Assembly: GCA_016870135.1 (NCBI GenBank)
Contig: VGCF01000016.1
Coordinates: 1-14,986 of the forward strand
Origin: Alphaproteobacteria bacterium
Lineage (GTDB): Bacteria > Pseudomonadota > Alphaproteobacteria > Holosporales > Holosporaceae
Reading direction: 5' to 3'
Length of the DNA: 14,986 nt
Part shown: one piece after another, positions 1-4,223 of the stretch
How positions within the stretch are numbered: the first letter of the stretch is position 1
Layout: each line of letters begins with the position of its first letter
Program-made: the position numbers and the translations under genes
The notes under the pieces: generated by a model
Databases searched by the model: none
The model's input: only the letters and a program-made list of their open reading frames with translations
What the model was told of the DNA's origin: nothing

Positions 1-187
1 AAAGATCACTCCATCAATCTACACCAACCCCCACAGCCCCGTCAACACCCTTTTAGCAAAAAATGCAAAAAAAATACTAAACCCCCGCCAACCCCCCAAA
101 AAACCCCTATATCCCTCGCTTTTTATCGTTGCTTGAATCATGATCAAAGAGGATGTAGCATAAAAATGCCATTCAAAAATATCGTTT
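1..187. other. Non-coding upstream region of trpS, strongly C-rich and G-poor
   Basis: No gene is supported here. The first 120 bases hold about 49 C but only 7 G, with C-tracts at 82-86, 92-97 and 104-107, so the minus strand is G-tract rich. A seven-codon ORF (140-163, MIKEDVA) lies in frame upstream of trpS and ends in TAA; it has no Trp codon, so it is not a classical Trp leader peptide. A purine-rich AGAGGA at 148-153 is about 34 nt from the trpS ATG, too far to act as its ribosome-binding site. On the minus strand a weak promoter-like pair (TTGACG at 40-45, TAGATT at 16-21, 18-nt spacer) could serve a gene lying to the left of the window. Confidence 0.5.
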
Positions 188-1216
188 ATGAACCTTCAAA
201 ATCCTTACAAATCTGTTGTGTTAACAGGAGATCGCCCCACAGGACCATTGCATCTTGGTCATTATATTGGGTCATTAAAAAATCGCCTGGATCTACAAAA
301 CAGCCCCCAATCCCATGACATGTATATTATGGTGGCGGACACTCAGGCACTGACTGATCACTTCGAGCACCCAACTTTGGTGCGCCAATATACTTTGGAA
401 CTGGTCAAAGATTACCTAGCCATCGGTATTGATCCTGAAAAAACCACACTCTTTATCCAATCCCAAGTCCCAGAATTATGTGAATTGACCGCCTATTTTA
501 TGAATTTGGTGACGGTCAGTCGCTTAGAGCGTAACCCCACCGTTAAAGCTGAAATTCAGCAAAAAGGAATGCAAGAAAGCTTGCCCGCAGGATTTTTGTG
601 TTATCCCGTCAGTCAAGCCGCCGATATTACCGCCTTTGGTCGTTTGGAATCAGGAACCATATTGGTGCCCGTCGGAGAAGATCAATTGCCCATGATTGAA
701 ATCACCAATGAAATTGTACGCCGATTTAATCGACTGTACGGCCCCTGTTTACAAGAAGCCAAAGGCGTCCTCAGCCCCACAGCACGATTGATGGGCATTG
801 ATGGGCAACACAAGGCCGGCAAATCACTGAACAATGCGATTTATTTAAAAGACAGTAAAGAGGTTTTGCGCGAAAAAGTGTTTCAAATGTATACCGATCC
901 AGGACATATTCATGTTCAAGACCCGGGAAAAGTAGACGGCAATATGATTTTTCATTATTTGGACGCCTTTGCCCCAGATCAAGAACAGGTCCGCGCCTTT
1001 AAAGCCCATTATGAGAAGGGTGGTCTGGGAGATGTGGTGTTAAAAAAATATTTGTTTTCTGTGTTAGAGACGTTGTTAGGGCCCATATGGGAAAAACGCC
1101 AAACGGTACGTGACCAAGATGCCATGGAAGTCTTGATGCACGGATCGAAACAGGCTCGTCAAAGGGTGCAGGAAAAAATGAGCCATGTTCGTGCGGCCAT
1201 GCAGTTGGATTACTGA
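188..1216 (+). CDS. trpS: Tryptophan--tRNA ligase (TrpRS), variant KMSKS loop
   Basis: Class Ic aminoacyl-tRNA synthetase that charges tRNA(Trp) with tryptophan in the cytoplasm. The 342-residue length is normal for the family. The N-terminus has GDRPTGPLHLGHYIGS with the HIGH-type signature HLGH at residues 22-25. Further family blocks are SRLERNPTVK near 111-120, QAADITAF near 143-150 and the VPVGEDQLPMIE region near 160-171. The second signature is unusual: the loop expected to read KMSKS is KAGKS at 209-213, inside a well-kept GIDGQHKAGKSLNNAIYL block. The overall wording resembles the TrpRS subtype I recall from streptococci and other Firmicutes more than the standard proteobacterial one; this is memory, not a search. 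The ATG at 188 is the first usable in-frame start after a stop at 161-163. No clear Shine-Dalgarno precedes it. The gene is convergent with the lipase gene, 57 nt away. Confidence 0.96.
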   Translation: MNLQNPYKSVVLTGDRPTGPLHLGHYIGSLKNRLDLQNSPQSHDMYIMVADTQALTDHFEHPTLVRQYTLELVKDYLAIGIDPEKTTLFIQSQVPELCELTAYFMNLVTVSRLERNPTVKAEIQQKGMQESLPAGFLCYPVSQAADITAFGRLESGTILVPVGEDQLPMIEITNEIVRRFNRLYGPCLQEAKGVLSPTARLMGIDGQHKAGKSLNNAIYLKDSKEVLREKVFQMYTDPGHIHVQDPGKVDGNMIFHYLDAFAPDQEQVRAFKAHYEKGGLGDVVLKKYLFSVLETLLGPIWEKRQTVRDQDAMEVLMHGSKQARQRVQEKMSHVRAAMQLDY

Positions 1217-1273
1217 TCATGCCCTATGCCCACCACCTCACGGTTTGTAGTCAAAAACCAGACAATCATCCAT

Positions 1274-2314
1274 TTATTTTGCCATTTGCCGTTGTGACAA
1301 AACATAAACGATGGTGTCCAAAACATGACGATAATAATCAATACTGTCAGAACTGATTTTTTGAATGTGCTGCAAATGGCTATCTGAAACATTGTCCATT
1401 TGGGACAAAGATGCGTTCAGCAGAGGTTCTATTCTCCAGAACATGGCCACGTTCTTGTCTTTTTTTCGCGCATTTTTCAGTAATTTTTCATACACAGACA
1501 ACTGAGGGTCGCTGATCAAGACCCCGATTTTACTGAACCAAGACCATACCCCTGGGCACTGATCCTGCTTGATATCCGCATAACTATCCGATGGACGACC
1601 AGTCCCCAAAGACAGAATATGAATGGGGGATTTGGGGTAATGCGAGCGTAACTTTTCATAAGCCAATAGAGTCGGATTGTTGATGGCAACCCCCCCATCG
1701 ATAAAATAATGATCAGAAAGCGTTGATTTTCCATGGGTAATGATATGCATGCGGTGAGGGGGAAAGTAGGTAGGAGCAGCCGATGTAGCCAACGCAATGT
1801 CATACATAAAATAATCGTGGTTTTTTTTACGCTCAATAGCCAGAGAATCAAAAACCTTGATGCGCGGATTCTTCAAATCCGTTCCGTGGATATGATATGC
1901 CGGTATAATGGTTTGGGTCAGGCTTTGGGAAAACGTGTGTTTTCCCACCAACTCTGTGTATATTTTTTTTGCGGTCAACGCGCAATATTTTGCTGAAAAT
2001 AAAGAATCCAGAGTACTGATTATGGGAATTTTGTGCCTGATTTTTTTCTGAAAAATCCGTTGGGCGCCCGTTTGAAATGCCTCAAATAATTCTTCTGCGC
2101 AATAGGCCGCTGTGCGTTTATTGTCCTTTGGTACGACCAGACCAAGGGCGATTAACCCCCCCGCAGAAACACCTGCAATGCAATCAAAAAGAGAATAAAT
2201 GGGGCGTTTGGTTTTGTTTTCTAAATATTTCAATACAGACAATGCAAATAATCCTAAAATGCCGCCACCATCCATGCTGAGTAAAAAAATGGGACGATCG
2301 TCTGAATCGGTCAT
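1274..2314 (-). CDS. Patatin-like phospholipase
   Basis: Predicted Ser/Asp-dyad lipid acyl hydrolase of the patatin family (346 residues), expected to cleave fatty acids from phospholipids. All family marks are visible: the oxyanion-hole glycines DGGG at residues 15-18 followed by GLFALSVLKYLE; the nucleophile elbow GVSAGG with Ser50; the block ATSAAPTYFPP near 176-186; and the catalytic FIDGGVAINNP with Asp206. No signal peptide or clear membrane segment is visible, so it is either cytosolic or exported by a route not readable here. The start ATG has AAGGA at 2321-2325, six nt upstream. Bacterial relatives include CapV-type effectors of CBASS defence and secreted patatins of intracellular bacteria such as Rickettsia. 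No CD-NTase or other defence gene is adjacent, so no defence role is assigned. It may have its own promoter in the gap upstream. Confidence 0.93.
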   Translation of the reverse strand: MTDSDDRPIFLLSMDGGGILGLFALSVLKYLENKTKRPIYSLFDCIAGVSAGGLIALGLVVPKDNKRTAAYCAEELFEAFQTGAQRIFQKKIRHKIPIISTLDSLFSAKYCALTAKKIYTELVGKHTFSQSLTQTIIPAYHIHGTDLKNPRIKVFDSLAIERKKNHDYFMYDIALATSAAPTYFPPHRMHIITHGKSTLSDHYFIDGGVAINNPTLLAYEKLRSHYPKSPIHILSLGTGRPSDSYADIKQDQCPGVWSWFSKIGVLISDPQLSVYEKLLKNARKKDKNVAMFWRIEPLLNASLSQMDNVSDSHLQHIQKISSDSIDYYRHVLDTIVYVLSQRQMAK

Positions 2315-2401
2315 GATGAATCCTTAAAAAAGAGGGGAGCAGAAGGCGCGGAAAAACGAATTGTAAAAATAAGATTATTGTTTTTTTTACTGCGCTATTT
2401 A

Positions 2402-2433
2402 TGCACCATTGTGTAATGGTAAAACGAGGTGCA
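2402..2433. repeat. Nested, mutually exclusive inverted repeats upstream of the patatin gene
   Basis: TGCACC at 2402-2407 is perfectly complementary to GGTGCA at 2428-2433. Inside it, ACCATT at 2405-2410 is perfectly complementary to AATGGT at 2415-2420 with a 4-nt loop. The two pairings share ACC at 2405-2407, so in RNA they cannot both form. The element lies just downstream (minus sense) of a candidate -10 box, so it could be an operator or a structure at the 5' end of the patatin leader. The sequence facts are direct; the role is inferred. Confidence 0.5.
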
Positions 2434-2444
2434 CTATATTTATG

Positions 2445-2453
2445 ATTGTACCA
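2445..2453 (-). promoter_or_regulatory. Candidate extended -10 promoter for the patatin gene
   Basis: Read on the minus strand this is TGGTACAAT: an extended -10 (TGn) followed by TACAAT, a 5/6 match to TATAAT. No good -35 box is found 17 nt upstream, which an extended -10 can tolerate. The expected transcription start near 2438 would leave a leader of about 120 nt before the ATG. Confidence 0.3.
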
Positions 2454-2553
2454 AATGCCATAATCAAAAATCTATTCTGGATTGTGATGATGGCGCAGTA
2501 TGACCCACAGCCCATGTCGTGAGCAATGCAGTCTGAGTGGGGAAGATTTGTTT

Positions 2554-2667
2554 TTAAGCTGCGATCTGCCCAAAAATACCCACCAAGGAGAATATTCCAA
2601 AGGAGTCAATCAGGCCAATGCCTTGACCTGCAGCTCCCCCCGGATTGTCGAATGATACCACAGTCAT
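2554..2667 (-). CDS. Possible small Gly-rich hydrophobic peptide (37 aa), function unknown
   Basis: A 37-codon ORF from ATG to TAA between the MFS and patatin genes. The peptide begins MTVVSFDNPGG and continues with a 26-residue stretch of almost only small and hydrophobic residues (GLIDSFGIFSLVGIFGQIAA at the end). Eight residues are Gly, there are two Asp and no Lys or Arg. A GGGGGG run lies four nt before the ATG, but it sits inside a GC hairpin. The double-Gly at residues 10-11 recalls leaders of exported peptides, yet the lack of positive charge is unlike most bacteriocins. The frame is the same as that of the MFS gene: from the MFS stop to this TAA there are 49 open codons. It may therefore be an independent small protein, a former or readthrough C-terminus of the transporter, or chance. 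Confidence 0.3.
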   Translation of the reverse strand: MTVVSFDNPGGAAGQGIGLIDSFGIFSLVGIFGQIAA

Positions 2668-2670
2668 GAT

Positions 2671-2689
2671 GCCCCCCAGGATAGGGGGC
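2671..2689 (-). terminator. GC-only hairpin just downstream of the MFS gene
   Basis: GCCCCC at 2671-2676 pairs perfectly with GGGGGC at 2684-2689 across a 7-nt loop, starting 14 nt after the MFS stop codon on the minus strand. No T-tract follows in the minus sense, so it is not a standard intrinsic terminator. It could act as a 3'-end stabiliser, or it could hide the G-run upstream of the 37-codon ORF. Confidence 0.35.
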
Positions 2690-2703
2690 TGAAAGGTGAA
2701 AAA

Positions 2704-3996
2704 TTATGCCACCATAGGAGGTTTTTTGGAAGGATGAGTTTCTTTTGAAAAAAAGCTGATAATGGATGCGATGAAAAAACAGACGGTTAAGGTGCTAAAT
2801 GCTAAGCGATAATCCATGAGCTGTGGTTCGCCGCCCAATTTTCCCGATCGAAGAGTTAAAATCTCCCCCACCAAAGGGTTATGAATGGCGCCGCCCAACA
2901 TCAATAATGCATTGGTAATGCCGATGGAAATGCCTGTTAAACGGGGTGGGAAACTCTCTGCCACAATGGCGAAAATTAAAATTTGACCACTGGAAACAAC
3001 GCCCAGTACAAAAAACAACACACCTACGATGGTCGCAGGCAGGGCAGGGCCGTAAAAAATCCAACTGCTGATCAATAACGTCATGCAGGAACAGATGCGT
3101 AAAAATAATTTGCGTTGCTTAAAGTGATCGGATAAAAAGGAAATCAGAGATGCGCCAATGGCCGAACCAATAGGGGCCCAAGAGCACAAACTGCCCGCAT
3201 ATTCTTTTGAGATCTTCAAACTGGACGATAAGAAACCAATGGAATAGGTGTCCGATAACACCGATAGAACCAAATACATGGAATATCCATAAATGCCCAT
3301 GGCCCATACGATGGGTTTTTTTAATACGCTCCAGCACTCTTGACAAATAATGGACCAAGATGGGGTGCTCGATACCCCACAAAAAACATCCCGGGGGCCA
3401 TTTTTTAAAAAGATCCATGCAAAAAAGGTCAATACGGTACCCACAACGCACAACAACCCAATGACCCATTGCCAGCTGTACCCATATTCCAAAAGATAAG
3501 GCAAAACCTTCAGGGCCAACGCACTGCCCATTTTCCCGACAGCAGACAATAAACCAATGGAAAAAGCCAAATATTGTGGGGAAAACCACAGAGTGCTCAT
3601 GCGAATACTGCCAATAAAGGATGCCGCCGCCCCCATTCCAATCAACATACGTGCGAACAATGCGCATCCAAAAGTGGGGGACAATACAAACAGTATGGCA
3701 CCCCCTGTGCAAATGATTGTACCAATACGCAAAGTGCTTTTTGGGCCCCACACATCCAGCGCGACCCCCAAAGGGACCTGCAGCAAAGAGTACGATACAA
3801 AGTACATGGCTGAAAACCAACTGATTTCTTCTATACCAATGCTAAAATATGTCATCAACGACGGACCCATGGCATTGGGGGAACTGCGTAAAAAAAACTG
3901 CAAGCTGTAAAATAAACTGCAGATCATCCACGTTAAACATGCGTCAAACAAGGGGGATCTTAATACAGTTTTAGAGCGATTCAGTGTCATAGCCAT
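2704..3996 (-). CDS. Major facilitator superfamily (MFS) transporter
   Basis: Inner-membrane secondary transporter with about 12 predicted hydrophobic segments; the substrate cannot be told. From the chosen start the protein is 430 residues, the usual MFS size. The loop between TM2 and TM3 carries the motif-A form GVALDVWGPKSTLRIG (about residues 77-92), with a degenerate second copy, FLSDHFKQRK, in the C-terminal half (about 287-296). ESFPPRLTGISIGITNA near 347-363 is typical of anion and drug-type MFS carriers. The tail is charged (KETHPSKKPP). The frame stays open to a TTG at 4152, preceded by AAGGGGG, which would add 52 hydrophobic residues with no family match. I prefer ATG 3996 (or 3990) because the conserved part begins just after it, though neither has a clear Shine-Dalgarno. 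It lies downstream of lon on the same strand and may be co-transcribed with it. Confidence 0.88.
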   Translation of the reverse strand: MAMTLNRSKTVLRSPLFDACLTWMICSLFYSLQFFLRSSPNAMGPSLMTYFSIGIEEISWFSAMYFVSYSLLQVPLGVALDVWGPKSTLRIGTIICTGGAILFVLSPTFGCALFARMLIGMGAAASFIGSIRMSTLWFSPQYLAFSIGLLSAVGKMGSALALKVLPYLLEYGYSWQWVIGLLCVVGTVLTFFAWIFLKNGPRDVFCGVSSTPSWSIICQECWSVLKKPIVWAMGIYGYSMYLVLSVLSDTYSIGFLSSSLKISKEYAGSLCSWAPIGSAIGASLISFLSDHFKQRKLFLRICSCMTLLISSWIFYGPALPATIVGVLFFVLGVVSSGQILIFAIVAESFPPRLTGISIGITNALLMLGGAIHNPLVGEILTLRSGKLGGEPQLMDYRLAFSTLTVCFFIASIISFFSKETHPSKKPPMVA

Positions 3997-4184
3997 TATA
4001 TTAAAGGGACTGTAGATCATACCTCGGACCCATAAAAAAAGCAATGAAATCAGGATGCTCTGGTTGAAAGGATTGCGGCCAACACAACAGGGGCCGCTGA
4101 TGCCCAAACAGAGAACAATGCTCTCAAAGATTTTCAAGTCTTGGCCAAACAAACAGCCCCCTTAATCACAATGCCCCCCATACC

Positions 4185-4217
4185 CCCAGCAGACCACACA
4201 AAGGGCAGCCTGCTGGG
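4185..4217 (-). repeat. Inverted repeat (8-bp stem) just after lon
   Basis: CCCAGCAG at 4185-4192 and CTGCTGGG at 4210-4217 form a perfect 8-bp stem with a 17-nt loop, 7 nt beyond the lon stop on the minus strand. No T-run follows, so it is not a canonical intrinsic terminator. It could protect the lon transcript end or attenuate reading into the MFS gene. CCACAC at 4194-4199 can instead pair with GTGTGG at 4227-4232, giving an alternative fold. Confidence 0.45.
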
Positions 4218-4223
4218 CGCTGA

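Larger units (their letters stand above)
2315..2553. other. Intergenic region upstream of the patatin gene
   Basis: No convincing gene or known RNA is visible. The part nearest the patatin start is AT-rich and holds the candidate promoter and the inverted repeats listed separately. The part from about 2454 to 2553 is of mixed composition. In the minus frame shared with the small peptide ORF it is open for about 28 codons after that ORF's stop and then hits TGA, with no sign of coding. Confidence 0.5.

Noticed and set aside
140..163. Seven-codon leader ORF before trpS as a Trp attenuator
   Set aside because: It has no Trp codon and no terminator or antiterminator pair was found between it and trpS.
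1242..1259. GGTTT/AAACC repeat between trpS and the patatin gene as a bidirectional terminator
   Set aside because: The stem is only 5 bp and AT-rich, with no T-run on either side.
1274..2314. Patatin as a CBASS (CapV) effector
   Set aside because: No CD-NTase, Cap2/Cap3 or other defence gene lies next to it; neighbours are trpS and an MFS gene.
2403..2434. tRNA-like D-arm wording (GTGTAATGGTAAAACGAGG) in the intergenic region
   Set aside because: No anticodon arm, T-arm (GGTTCGA) or acceptor pairing follows; the resemblance is limited to the D-loop.
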